From contig JASLLL010000034.1 in assembly GCA_030747075.1 (NCBI GenBank), positions 1-25,892 of the forward strand: 25,892 nt of DNA, given 5' to 3'. Positions 14,759-23,332 of the stretch are shown here, in pieces. Position numbers and translations under genes: made by a program. Positions within the stretch are counted from its first letter, which is position 1. Each line of letters opens with the position of its first letter. Source of the stretch: Gemmatimonadota bacterium. Lineage in GTDB: Bacteria; ARS69. The notes beneath the pieces are model-generated. The model was given only the letters and a program-made list of their open reading frames with translations, did no database searches and was not told the DNA's origin.

Positions 14759-17125
14759 GTGACGCTCACTCGGATCGCGTGTGCATTGCTCGCCGTGCTG
14801 CTCTGCGCCGCACCGGCTTCCCACGCTCTGGATCTGGGGGACTCGCGTGTTCACCTCGTCGGGGGCGGGTACTCGGTCGCCGAGGGCCCCGGGCCGCTCC
14901 CCGCGGAACTTCGTTCCCACGCGCTTCCTGCAGCGGTTCGTCAGTCGTGGGTGGTGTGCTACCGCGGGCCGGCGGACGAAGGACTCCGGGCGGCCATCCA
15001 ACAGGCGGGCGGGCGCATCGTGGGGCATGTGCCCTCCAGTGCGTGGATCGTGCGGGCCTGTCCTTCGGATGCGCGCAGAGTCGCGGAAGTTCCCGGAGTG
15101 TTGCGCGTCGATCTGATGCGCCCGGAGTGGAAGGTGGACCCCGGGATCGGAACGCGCGAGTTCGCCGACCCGCAACGGCGTGCGGAAACGGATCTCTTTC
15201 TGACGGTCGAGATCTTTGAGGGCGAAAGCGTGGCGGCCGTCGCCGACCGGGTCGCGGCGACGGGCGCTGCGGTGCGTCGGGCGTGGGATCGTCTCGGAGT
15301 GCGACGACTCTCGGTTCGTGCATCGCGAGGCGCGGTCGCATCCATCGCGCGCATCCCGGAGGTGGAGTGGATTGAAGAAGTCGGTGAGATCACCCTCCGC
15401 AACGACACGGTGCGCTGGTGTATTCAGTCAAACTCCAGCGGATTGACCCCCGTGCAGGATGCGGGGCTTCTCGGAGAAGGGGAGATCGTCGGACACATCG
15501 ACGGTCCGATCTCAAAGTCCAGCTGCTTCTTCTCCGACAGCCTGGTGGCCGAACCGGGGCCGACCCACCGCAAGCTCGTCTCCTACCGGAACGACTCCGC
15601 CTTCCAGAACCCGGACAGCCACGGCACGCACACGGCGGGGACCGTCGCGGGAGACGAGGAGCCGGTGATCGGGTCGGTGGTGGATCGCGGGATGGCTCCG
15701 CACGCACGCCTGGCACACCGGGCCATCTGGGATGTGGCGGGGTATTCGAACACGCCTTCGAACCTGAAGGATCTGCTGACAGAGATGCACTTCGATGGCG
15801 CGCACATCTTCACGAACAGCTGGGGGGATGATTCGTTCACCTCGTACACGACATGGTGTCGGGACATCGACAGCTTTGCATATCAGCGGCAGAACGACCT
15901 CGTGATCTTCGCGTCCACGAATACCAGCACGCTCAAGACACCGGAGAACGCGAAGAATGTGCTGGCCGTGGGCGCGACGCGCAGGCCGGCGGGCGGTGGA
16001 GAGCAGGACGCGATCTGGTCCGGCGGCACGGGACCGACCTCCGATGGACGGCGGAAGCCCGAGGTCTTCGCGCCGGGGATGTCGACGCGGTCGGCATCGA
16101 CGGCCTCCTGCGCGATGACCACGATGAGCGGAACCAGCATGGCAGCCCCGGCGGTGGCGGGAGCGGGCGCTCTGGTGCGCGAGTACCTCGTCAAGGGTTA
16201 CCACCCGCGGGGGATTCCCGCGCCGGAACGGGCCGTCTGGCCGACGGGTGCTCTGGTGAAGGCGTTCCTGATTGCGTCCACGGTGGACATGACTTCGGTC
16301 GCGGGGTACCCAAACGAGGAAGAGGGATGGGGGCGGCTTCTTCTCGACCGCGTGCTGCACTTCCCGGGAGATCCCGAGCGCGTCTGGTTTCGAGATGTTC
16401 GCCACAACGAGGGCCCGGGACCGGGCGCGGTTCACACACACCTTCTGCAGGTGGCCGATGCGGGGCAACCGCTTGAGATCACGCTGGTCTTCACCGATTA
16501 CCCGGCGGCTCCGGCAGCCGCGTTGACCCCCGTGAACGACCTGGATCTGGAGGTCGTGGGCCCCGGGGGGACCTTCCTCGGAAATGTCTTTGACCCGGCG
16601 GCCGGGCATTCCGTGACCGGGGGAACTGCCGACCCGCTGAACAATGTGGAGCGCGTCATTCTGGATTCGCCGGACCCGGGGCTTTATCGCGTGCGAGTCC
16701 GGGCTTCCGATGTTCCCGAAGGACCACAGGGGTATGCGCTCCTGGTGGTCGGGGGGCTGGAGCCGCCGCAGGGGATGGAAGGCGAGGATCCGGGGCCACC
16801 GCTTCCGCCTCCGGGGCCGGGGCGGGGAGGGGCGCCGGAGAGTGGCGTGGATTCGGAGCTTCGCATGGAGGGACCGAATCCGTTCGAGCAGCGGGTGGAG
16901 CTTCGCCTGACCGTCGGGGAACCGGGGCGGCAGGAGGTCACGGTTTACGATGTTCTGGGGCGTCCTGTGCGCGTGCTTCTCGACCGGGAGGTCACACCCG
17001 GAGAGTACCCGCTGTACTGGAACGGCCTGGATGAGAGCGCGCGCCGCGTGCCTTCAGGCGTCTACTTTGTGCGTCGCGGGGGGGCTGTCGATTCGTCGCC
17101 CGTACGCGTGACTCTCATCCGATGA
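14759..17125 (+). CDS. Secreted subtilisin-like serine protease (S8) with FlgD-like C-terminal sorting domain
   Basis: A 788-residue pre-pro-protease. GTG at 14759 has GGAGG 5 nt upstream and begins a signal peptide (VTLTRIACALLAVLLC, cleavage after SHA). A propeptide-like region runs to about residue 215. The S8 triad is D248 (GHIDG), H288 (DSHGTHTAG) and S460 (SGTSMAAP); N388 (ASTN) may be the oxyanion Asn, in place of the usual AAGN. A P-domain-like beta-sandwich spans about 558-660 (LVFTDYPA, VNDLDLEVVGP). A proline/glycine linker (665-697) then leads to a FlgD-like domain from about 700 (GPNPFEQRVEL to GVYFVRR). The protein should be exported and anchored at the surface by a type-IX-like route. 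The stop overlaps the next ATG (ATGA). Confidence 0.9.
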   Translation: MTLTRIACALLAVLLCAAPASHALDLGDSRVHLVGGGYSVAEGPGPLPAELRSHALPAAVRQSWVVCYRGPADEGLRAAIQQAGGRIVGHVPSSAWIVRACPSDARRVAEVPGVLRVDLMRPEWKVDPGIGTREFADPQRRAETDLFLTVEIFEGESVAAVADRVAATGAAVRRAWDRLGVRRLSVRASRGAVASIARIPEVEWIEEVGEITLRNDTVRWCIQSNSSGLTPVQDAGLLGEGEIVGHIDGPISKSSCFFSDSLVAEPGPTHRKLVSYRNDSAFQNPDSHGTHTAGTVAGDEEPVIGSVVDRGMAPHARLAHRAIWDVAGYSNTPSNLKDLLTEMHFDGAHIFTNSWGDDSFTSYTTWCRDIDSFAYQRQNDLVIFASTNTSTLKTPENAKNVLAVGATRRPAGGGEQDAIWSGGTGPTSDGRRKPEVFAPGMSTRSASTASCAMTTMSGTSMAAPAVAGAGALVREYLVKGYHPRGIPAPERAVWPTGALVKAFLIASTVDMTSVAGYPNEEEGWGRLLLDRVLHFPGDPERVWFRDVRHNEGPGPGAVHTHLLQVADAGQPLEITLVFTDYPAAPAAALTPVNDLDLEVVGPGGTFLGNVFDPAAGHSVTGGTADPLNNVERVILDSPDPGLYRVRVRASDVPEGPQGYALLVVGGLEPPQGMEGEDPGPPLPPPGPGRGGAPESGVDSELRMEGPNPFEQRVELRLTVGEPGRQEVTVYDVLGRPVRVLLDREVTPGEYPLYWNGLDESARRVPSGVYFVRRGGAVDSSPVRVTLIR

Positions 17126-18330
17126 AGTCGGTGCGTTGGCTCCCAGGCGGGGGAGGAAGGCCCCGCGCGGGGAGGGTCCTTGCCGAAGTGGCGCTGGGAA
17201 TCGCGGGGCTTGCGCTCGCCGGGCTCGCAGGAGAGTGGACGCTTCGCGAGTTTTGTCCGCAGCGATCCGCCTCCACGCTCGGGATGTTCCGCGAGGATCC
17301 GGCCGCAGGATATCGTCTTCGCGAGAACTTCGGCGGGGAAGTGCGTGTCGTGGAGTATCGCACCCGCGTCTTCACCGACGCCGACGGTCTCCGCGTACCC
17401 GCGAACCCAGGGCCGGATCGCCTGGCAGATCGGCGCATTCTTGCCATCGGAGACTCCTTCACCTTCGGTGTGGGAGTGGAGGCGGCGCAGGCCTTTCCCG
17501 AGGTGCTCGAGAGGCTTCTCGTGACCGACGGGCGGCCCTCCTCCGTTCGGAACGGTGGCGTCGGCGGGTACGGTCCGCTTCGGGCCTCCCGGCTTCTCTC
17601 GAGCTCTCTGGGGAAATGGAATCCTGAGATCGTCGTACACACGATCTATGTGGGAAACGACCTGGAGGACCCCGAACCCGACCGCTATCTGAGTCATCCG
17701 CGCGTTGTGGACGGCAGGCTTGTTTCTGACGGCCGCCATCCGCTCTTTCGCCTTCGGAAGAGTCTGCACATTCATTCGCACCTGTACTCCTTCCTTCGTG
17801 AGCGGCTCTATGGGGTGTACCGTGCGACAGGGCTCGCGGAGCGGAGTCGTCATCTGGATCCCGTGGGGCTGGCGGAGTGGCCCGCGCGCATCCTTCGGTC
17901 ATCGTGGCCTGCGGGTCGGGACGCGGTCCGTGATGCGGCAGAGGAGACGCGTGAGTTGGGCGGGCGGTATCTGGTGGTGGTCGCGCCGACCCGGTATCAG
18001 GTGGACGATGACTCCTGGCGCCGTTACCGGGATCGATGGAGACTTCCGGACTCCGCGTTTGACCGCGATCACGCACAGCGGGAGATCGTGCGCGACCTTC
18101 AGGCGATGGGGGTCGCTGTGCTGGATCTGCTTCCCGGGTTTCGTCGGGAAGCGGCCTGCGGAACGCGTGCGTACTTCGATGTGGACGAACACTGGACGCG
18201 GGAAGGACATCGGATTGCGGCGGAGGAAATCGCGGAGGAACTGCGACGCCTCGGCTGGATTGATTCACTCCCGCGTGAAGAGATCGCGGACGCAAGGGCA
18301 AGATCCCGCATGGAGGAATCGCAGACATGA
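17122..18330 (+). CDS. Membrane-anchored SGNH/GDSL hydrolase
   Basis: A 402-residue protein. A hydrophobic stretch at about residues 19-37 (VLAEVALGIAGLALAGLAG) is a single N-terminal anchor or signal. The SGNH blocks are present: block I GDSFTFG with nucleophile S112, a Gly-rich GGVGGYG as block II, GND (N179) as block III, and D355-x-H357 in DVDEHWTREGH as block V. Family members hydrolyse or transfer acyl esters on lipids, polysaccharides or peptidoglycan, and AlgX/AlgJ-like acetyltransferases share this block V form. The substrate is not visible. Both ends use ATGA overlaps, tying it to the protease upstream and the radical-SAM-like gene downstream. Confidence 0.83.
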   Translation: MKSVRWLPGGGGRPRAGRVLAEVALGIAGLALAGLAGEWTLREFCPQRSASTLGMFREDPAAGYRLRENFGGEVRVVEYRTRVFTDADGLRVPANPGPDRLADRRILAIGDSFTFGVGVEAAQAFPEVLERLLVTDGRPSSVRNGGVGGYGPLRASRLLSSSLGKWNPEIVVHTIYVGNDLEDPEPDRYLSHPRVVDGRLVSDGRHPLFRLRKSLHIHSHLYSFLRERLYGVYRATGLAERSRHLDPVGLAEWPARILRSSWPAGRDAVRDAAEETRELGGRYLVVVAPTRYQVDDDSWRRYRDRWRLPDSAFDRDHAQREIVRDLQAMGVAVLDLLPGFRREAACGTRAYFDVDEHWTREGHRIAAEEIAEELRRLGWIDSLPREEIADARARSRMEESQT

Positions 18331-19088
18331 GGCATGAAGTCACGGTCCATGAGCCGTACGATTCGCTTCGCTTCGGGCGCGTGCTGATGCTCGAAGTCGC
18401 GGCGGGCCCGCCGGAGGATGCACCCTGCCGGTATTGCTCTGTTCTGGCACCCGGGCGTGTCATGCCGGTCAGGAAGGGGTTCGCACCCACTCCGGCCATC
18501 CTGTCCGAGCTGGACTCCCGGTTGGGCCGAGGCGAGAGCTTTGACGCGATTGTGTTCGGAGGCCGGGGCGATCCTCTCCTGCACCGGGGCATCGGGGCCA
18601 TCCTGCGAAAGATCCGGCAGCAGATACACTTGCGGACGATTCTCCTCACCGATGGCGTGGTTCTGGCGGACAAGGACATCCGCCGTGACGCAGGGGAAGC
18701 GGCGGATGTGGTGGCGTATCTTCCATCGCCGGAGGATCCCCTTCGACCGGGTCGTGCCCCGGACAGGCGCCGCGCCTTTGGCCATCATGTGGAGTCCGTG
18801 GCGGCGCTGGGACGGGAGACCTCCGCGCAGATCTCACTGGAACTCCCGGTCCATGCGGCGCTCTCGTCTCTTGACGAAACGGTTCGTGCATGGGCGGATG
18901 CGGTGAAGTCGATTCGTCCGGCTCGCGTTTTTGTGATCCCGCACCCTGAAGCAGATCTCGGGACAGCCCCGGAACTCCTGGCGAAGGTGCGCAGAGAGAT
19001 CGGGCCGCGCGCGGGCGAGTATCTTCCAGACCCGGGGTTTCTGGATCTGCGGTGCTGGTGTGGCGGTGTGGGGCCGAAGGCGGATTAG
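18327..19088 (+). CDS. Radical-SAM-like protein with a degenerate cluster motif
   Basis: A 253-residue protein whose order of motifs follows small radical-SAM proteins of the COG0731 kind: LRFGRVLMLEV in strand 1, CRYC with C34 and C37, VFGGRGDPLLH in the place of the G-E-P glycine-rich loop, and TILLTDGVVL as the next strand. The usual C-x3-C-x2-C needs a Cys at residue 30, which is Glu here, so the normal three-Cys ligand set is lost. Two further cysteines, C243 and C245 (CWC), lie near the C-terminus. It may be a non-catalytic relative or use other ligands. A sequencing error would need a base substitution, not a frameshift. It converges on the membrane-protein gene with overlapping stops (4 bp). 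Confidence 0.65.
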   Translation: MRHEVTVHEPYDSLRFGRVLMLEVAAGPPEDAPCRYCSVLAPGRVMPVRKGFAPTPAILSELDSRLGRGESFDAIVFGGRGDPLLHRGIGAILRKIRQQIHLRTILLTDGVVLADKDIRRDAGEAADVVAYLPSPEDPLRPGRAPDRRRAFGHHVESVAALGRETSAQISLELPVHAALSSLDETVRAWADAVKSIRPARVFVIPHPEADLGTAPELLAKVRREIGPRAGEYLPDPGFLDLRCWCGGVGPKAD

Positions 19089-20110
19089 CGGCGGCGCGGG
19101 AAGAAGGGCGCACGCGGTTCTCCGGGACAGGAGGTGTCCTCTTCCGGATGGGGGGGCACTGCGGAGACTGTCGGGCGTGGCCTCGGGCTCACCGGGCGAG
19201 AACCTCCGGCGAGTCGTTCCAGCAAGGGCGAGGTGAGCAGTCCTGCCGCGAGCGCTGCCGGGACAAAGACCACCGACAATCCCCGAAGCGGATCGACCGG
19301 GAGGAGTGGCGTCCCCTCCAGGAGAAGCACCAGCAGGACGCCGCCGACTCCTGCGGTCGTTCGGGAAACGAGCGGTGGAACGCGCGGCCTGCTGCGCAGA
19401 GCCTCCACGAGGAGTGCCCCGAAGAGCGCGGCGAGGAGCGCTTCCGCGATTCGACCCCGGCCCCGGCGAAGAAACCCACCCGTGGTCCCCCCGGCGAGGG
19501 CGGCGCTGGCCTCCTGACGAAACTCCTCCAGCGCGACTCCAGCCTCTCGGTCCGCGTCCATCCGGGTGTCGTCGATGCGGCGAAGCAACTGGCCGAGTTC
19601 CCTTCGCCGGGCAGCTTCAGCGACCCCGATCCCCGTGGGAGGTTCCGCGAGGCGCGACTGGAAGACGGCGTGAAACTCGTCCAGCGATTCGCGGGGCGGA
19701 AGACCGGCTGCCGCCGCAGCGAGGCGCGCGGCGTCCATGCCGTGAAACGCGGTCAGTTGATCGCCCAGCCGGATTCCGGTGGGGCCGCGGGCGTGGACTT
19801 CAACGCGCCGGGACATTTCCCTCGCGAGGATCACGAGCCGCCGATTCTGGGCGGCAAGGCGGTCGGTGAATCGCGCGCGTGCCTCCTGCCATCCGCCGAT
19901 GCTGCCCAGCCGGAGGGGATCATCGGCCGGCGTGGGAAGACCCACCGGTTGGTACGCGCTGGAACTGGTGGCCTCCACGCGAACTCCGGCGACGGCGGCG
20001 CGAGCCACGGCCGGAGGCTCCGTGGGAATGGGGAAGACTCGAAGCGCGATCCAAAGCGCCCCCACGGCCGCAAGGAGTGCAGCCGGGCCGCGGGGAGCGC
20101 CGCGAGTCAC
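19085..20110 (-). CDS. Multi-spanning membrane protein (uncharacterised)
   Basis: A 341-residue protein I do not recognise. A hydrophobic segment lies at about residues 10-28 (PAALLAAVGALWIALRV). A long Arg- and Ala-rich, probably coiled-coil middle follows (GWQEARARFTDRLAAQNR, RELGQLLRRIDDTRMD). Three C-terminal hydrophobic segments come between about 225 and 300 (EALLAALFGALLVEAL, GVGGVLLVLLLEG, FVPAALAAGLLT). The C-terminal tail is Pro/Arg-rich. The layout suggests an extracytoplasmic helical domain between the first and second membrane segments. The start is GTG at 20110, overlapping the stop of the DRE-TIM enzyme gene (GTGA), so it is translationally coupled as the last gene of the ftcD operon. 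A function linked to that pathway, such as transport, is possible but unsupported by homology. Confidence 0.65.
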   Translation of the reverse strand: MTRGAPRGPAALLAAVGALWIALRVFPIPTEPPAVARAAVAGVRVEATSSSAYQPVGLPTPADDPLRLGSIGGWQEARARFTDRLAAQNRRLVILAREMSRRVEVHARGPTGIRLGDQLTAFHGMDAARLAAAAAGLPPRESLDEFHAVFQSRLAEPPTGIGVAEAARRRELGQLLRRIDDTRMDADREAGVALEEFRQEASAALAGGTTGGFLRRGRGRIAEALLAALFGALLVEALRSRPRVPPLVSRTTAGVGGVLLVLLLEGTPLLPVDPLRGLSVVFVPAALAAGLLTSPLLERLAGGSRPVSPRPRPTVSAVPPHPEEDTSCPGEPRAPFFPRRR

Positions 20111-21354
20111 GAATCCCGCCCGGCCTGCTCATGCTCCGCGATGAATGTGTCCACCTGTTCGTCGGTGAGGACAGTGCTGGAGTCCTTGGCATGCGCGAGA
20201 AGACCCTTCACCAGCTGCGCCTCCGGCTTGATTCCACGAGCTTCCAGATAGAAGATCACATTGCTTTTCCCGCTCATGAACCCGATTTCGACACGCTGGG
20301 ACAGGCCCACCATGTCCGCCGGAACTCCGGAGTACACCTGATCCGCGAGCCAGTCCTTCCCCTTGCGCTTGGCTTTGAGGATGGCGGCCGCGTGAACTCC
20401 GGTAGAAGTGCGAAAGGCGTCCTCTCCAAAGACCGGATAGCTGAAGGGAATCGGCACGCCGGTGGCTTCGCACACCGTCCGGACATACAGGTCCAGTCGG
20501 GAGAGGTCGCGGTTCGTGATCCCCTCCAGACGGAGGTTCACGAGCAGCAGGTCCATCGGGACATTCCCGCATCGTTCCCCGATCCCGAGCGCGGTGCCGT
20601 GAACCCGGTCCACTCCGCTGGCGATGGCCATCATGCAGTTTGGAATGGCAATCCCGCGATCGGAATGCCCATGCCAGTCGACCAGTACATCCTCGCCGGA
20701 GTCCTTGACGATTCCGAAGATGTGCCGCAGGAGCTCCCGCACACCGATGGGTGTTGCGTGCCCGACGGTATCGGCTACCACAATCCGCGTCGCGCCCGAT
20801 TCGATGGCGCAGCGGTAGAGTCTTTCCAGCGTGGTCGGGTCTGCGCGGGTGGTGTCCTCGGTGACATAGCACATGGGGATGTCATGATCCACGCCGAAGC
20901 GAATGGACTCTTCCGTCTTCTTCAGGATGCCGTCCAGATCCCACCCCTCGGTGTAGCGCCGGATCCCGGATGACCCGATGAAGGTGCAGGCTTCCACCGG
21001 GATGCCGGTGCGTGAGGAGATGTCGATCAACGGTTCGATCTCGGACACCACTGTGCGCACCGCCACATTGGGGGAGATGGAGAGGCTGCAGTCTGCGATC
21101 TCCTGCACGAGGCGTTCGATATGGCGTGCCGCGCGTTCTCCCGCCCCGGGAAGCCCGAGGTTTGCCGCATCGATCCCGAGGTCGCCCATGAGATGGAGAA
21201 TCTGAAGTTTCTCCTCGATGGAGGGATCGCGGACGGAAGGCGACTGCAAGCCGTCGCGAAGGGTCTCGTCGTTGAGGTGAAGATCGTCCTTGTGCCGGAA
21301 GGAGAAACCCGGCGGTCGGTTCCAGTCGAAGATCAGCTTTTCGTCTCTCGGCAT
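20107..21354 (-). CDS. DRE-TIM metallolyase: isopropylmalate/homocitrate synthase-like, without the LeuA regulatory domain
   Basis: A 415-residue TIM-barrel enzyme of the family that condenses acetyl-CoA with 2-oxoacids. The NDETLRDGLQ segment (R33, D34) is the catalytic R-D motif. VTEDTTRADP, VADTVGHATP and the metal-binding H228-G-H230 (HGHSDRG) complete the active site. The last 60 residues (SGKSNVIFYLEARGI onward) match the LeuA linker subdomain, but the allosteric leucine-binding domain is absent. The candidate products are isopropylmalate, homocitrate or a related 2-alkylmalate; the substrate cannot be chosen from sequence. HMG-CoA lyase is less likely given the LeuA-like blocks. GAGGAG lies 9 nt before ATG. 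It is 13 bp after ftcD and coupled to the next gene. Confidence 0.8.
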   Translation of the reverse strand: MPRDEKLIFDWNRPPGFSFRHKDDLHLNDETLRDGLQSPSVRDPSIEEKLQILHLMGDLGIDAANLGLPGAGERAARHIERLVQEIADCSLSISPNVAVRTVVSEIEPLIDISSRTGIPVEACTFIGSSGIRRYTEGWDLDGILKKTEESIRFGVDHDIPMCYVTEDTTRADPTTLERLYRCAIESGATRIVVADTVGHATPIGVRELLRHIFGIVKDSGEDVLVDWHGHSDRGIAIPNCMMAIASGVDRVHGTALGIGERCGNVPMDLLLVNLRLEGITNRDLSRLDLYVRTVCEATGVPIPFSYPVFGEDAFRTSTGVHAAAILKAKRKGKDWLADQVYSGVPADMVGLSQRVEIGFMSGKSNVIFYLEARGIKPEAQLVKGLLAHAKDSSTVLTDEQVDTFIAEHEQAGRDS

Positions 21355-21367
21355 ATTCGCTCGCTCC

Positions 21368-23074
21368 TCATTGGGGATCTGCAGCCTGGCCGGTCGCGTC
21401 CGTATATTCCAACCGGTCGCGGATTCGGGATGTGACGGCCTCCGCGCCCGCGCTCACACGGGCGAGTGTCGCGGCGGCGTCCTTCATCACCGGAGCGGCC
21501 CACTCGGAGTCGTCCGTGTCGATCAGATTGATGAGCACATTGTAGTACGCGCCTTCCGCGCAAGCTCGCGCGGCCAGCGCAGCCACTCCCGCGTCTGAGA
21601 GGGAGTTCGTGTTCCCGCGTTCGGCCACGGCACCGGAGAGTTCCACCGTGTCGACCGCTCTTTGCAGCACTCCCAACGGAATCAGGGTGGCTGCCCGGGT
21701 GGCTTCCCGCAGAGCACTTGCTCGTGCGGCGACTTCCTCCGGCGTCTTGCGCTTCATCTTCGCAGCCGCAAAGAGATCATTGAACGCTTCCGTGTCCCGG
21801 TCGATATCTGCCGCGAAGGCCTCCTTCAGTTGCTGCGCCTTCAGCCCGACCGCCTTCATTTCCTCCTCCGCGCTCTCGTAGCCCTTCTTGCCGACGGTGA
21901 GGTTCGTCACCATGGCGGAGAGTGCCGCGGAGAGCGCCCCCATGAGGGAGGCCACGCTCCCCCCACCGGGCGCGGGGCTGTCGGCAGCGAGTTCGTCAAG
22001 GAATGCGGTGACGGTCTTGTCGACGAGTCTTCCGGGCTGCTGAAGGCGGTATTCGATGATCTTGGATGCGGGGTCGAAGGGGGTGAGGTCGTCGAGGCCG
22101 AGGCTCTTGACGGCCTGTTGCACCAGATCCGCCTCGGACACAGCGGGGGAGAGGCCTTGACGGCGAAGGTAGTGAAGACCCGCATCGCGAAGCGCCCTCA
22201 GCGGTACCAACCCGACGATCTCGCTCCCCGTGACGCGCAGTCCGCGTCGTGTGGCTTCTTCGACCACCGCATCGAATGCGATATGGACGGGCGTGACCTC
22301 CGCGTTTGTCAGGTTCATGGAGATCTGTGCAGCCCCGTATTCGGGGATGAGCCAGCCGACGGCCTTGCACTCCTTCAGGCGACCGGGAACCATGACAAAC
22401 TTGCCGTCGTGATCCCGGATGGCTTTGCCCGAGGAATCGCGCTTGCGACGGCCCCGCTCGCGAATATCGAGCGCGATGTCGTGCGCGAGCTTCCGGGAGC
22501 GCGTATCGAGGTTGATATTGTAGGCGATCAGAAAGTTCCGCGCGCCGATGGCCGTGGCACCCGAGCGGGGATTGAACTTCGCCGGGCCGAAGTCCGGATC
22601 CCATTCCGACTTTCCCTCGCGAGCCGCCAGGCCTTCATACTCGCCCGCACGGACTGCGGCCAGATTCTGCCGCTCGGGTCGGGAGGCCGCATGTTCGTAG
22701 AGGTATACCGGGATGCCCAGCTCTTCGCCGACTCGCGTACCCAGCTTGCGGGCCAGCTCCGCGCACTCGTCCATGGTGACACCCGACACCGGGACGAAGG
22801 GACACACATCGGTGGCGCCCATGCGCGGGTGCGCGCCCGAGTGGGCGGACATGTCGATCCGTCGCTGCGCCTCCGCGATCAGCCGGAAAGCTGCGTCGAC
22901 CGTGGCATCCGGGTTGCCGACGAGGGTGATCACGGTCCGGTTCGTTTCCTCCCCGGGGTCTACATCCAGGAGGGCTACGCCGGGAATGTTCTGCACGACG
23001 GCGGTCACCGCATCGATGACGGTGCGGTCACGGCCTTCGCTGATGTTGGGAACGCATTCCACAATGCGCGACAT
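21368..23074 (-). CDS. ftcD: Bifunctional glutamate formimidoyltransferase / formimidotetrahydrofolate cyclodeaminase
   Basis: A 568-residue fusion. The first 300 residues or so are the formiminotransferase: RIVECVPNISEGRD at the N-terminus, then HSGAHPRMGATDVCPF with H82, which equals the catalytic histidine numbered 82 in the porcine enzyme. From about residue 348 (LVDKTVTAFLDELA, then PAPGGGSVASLMGALS) the chain is the helical cyclodeaminase. Together they move the formimino group from formiminoglutamate to tetrahydrofolate and release ammonia, giving 5,10-methenyl-THF, late in histidine breakdown. Channelling is the known benefit of the fusion. GGAGG 5 nt before ATG at 23074 fixes the start; the ORF continues 38 codons upstream without support. 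No hut genes are nearby, but metH elsewhere in the window also uses folate carbon. Confidence 0.95.
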   Translation of the reverse strand: MSRIVECVPNISEGRDRTVIDAVTAVVQNIPGVALLDVDPGEETNRTVITLVGNPDATVDAAFRLIAEAQRRIDMSAHSGAHPRMGATDVCPFVPVSGVTMDECAELARKLGTRVGEELGIPVYLYEHAASRPERQNLAAVRAGEYEGLAAREGKSEWDPDFGPAKFNPRSGATAIGARNFLIAYNINLDTRSRKLAHDIALDIRERGRRKRDSSGKAIRDHDGKFVMVPGRLKECKAVGWLIPEYGAAQISMNLTNAEVTPVHIAFDAVVEEATRRGLRVTGSEIVGLVPLRALRDAGLHYLRRQGLSPAVSEADLVQQAVKSLGLDDLTPFDPASKIIEYRLQQPGRLVDKTVTAFLDELAADSPAPGGGSVASLMGALSAALSAMVTNLTVGKKGYESAEEEMKAVGLKAQQLKEAFAADIDRDTEAFNDLFAAAKMKRKTPEEVAARASALREATRAATLIPLGVLQRAVDTVELSGAVAERGNTNSLSDAGVAALAARACAEGAYYNVLINLIDTDDSEWAAPVMKDAAATLARVSAGAEAVTSRIRDRLEYTDATGQAADPQ

Positions 23075-23234
23075 GGGTACCTCCGCTGTCCCTGAACGGT
23101 CTGACGGGCGTGGGTCCGGCTGAAATCGTGTCGGATCGTACCGCCTGAGGTCGCCGGCGTCCAACCGGCGTTCCATGCCGAACTCCACAGAGGCGTTCCA
23201 GCGCGATTTCCGGTAGGGTTCCCCCGCCTGGAAA

Positions 23235-23243
23235 TGGTATATT
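23235..23243 (+). promoter_or_regulatory. Extended -10 promoter for the ribosomal protein S1 gene
   Basis: TGGTATATT has the extended -10 TG followed by a TATATT hexamer one base from consensus, in an otherwise GC-rich 258-bp divergent gap. No good -35 lies 17 bp upstream, which extended -10 promoters tolerate. The leader would be about 80-85 nt. A GGTTCG/CGAACC stem (6 bp) is possible just after the start site. An ATG at 23234 overlaps this element and is therefore not the gene start. Confidence 0.5.
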
Positions 23244-23332
23244 GGTTCGGCTTGTCTGAAATCGTGGCGAACCAGGGAACCTCGTCATTGTCCCGAGTCG
23301 CCGCGCCCCTGTCGTGGAACCGCGAGGAAGAA

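Noticed and set aside
23075-23188. 38-codon N-terminal extension of ftcD
   Set aside because: GGAGG stands 5 nt before the ATG at 23074, where the family N-terminus RIVECVPNISEG begins.
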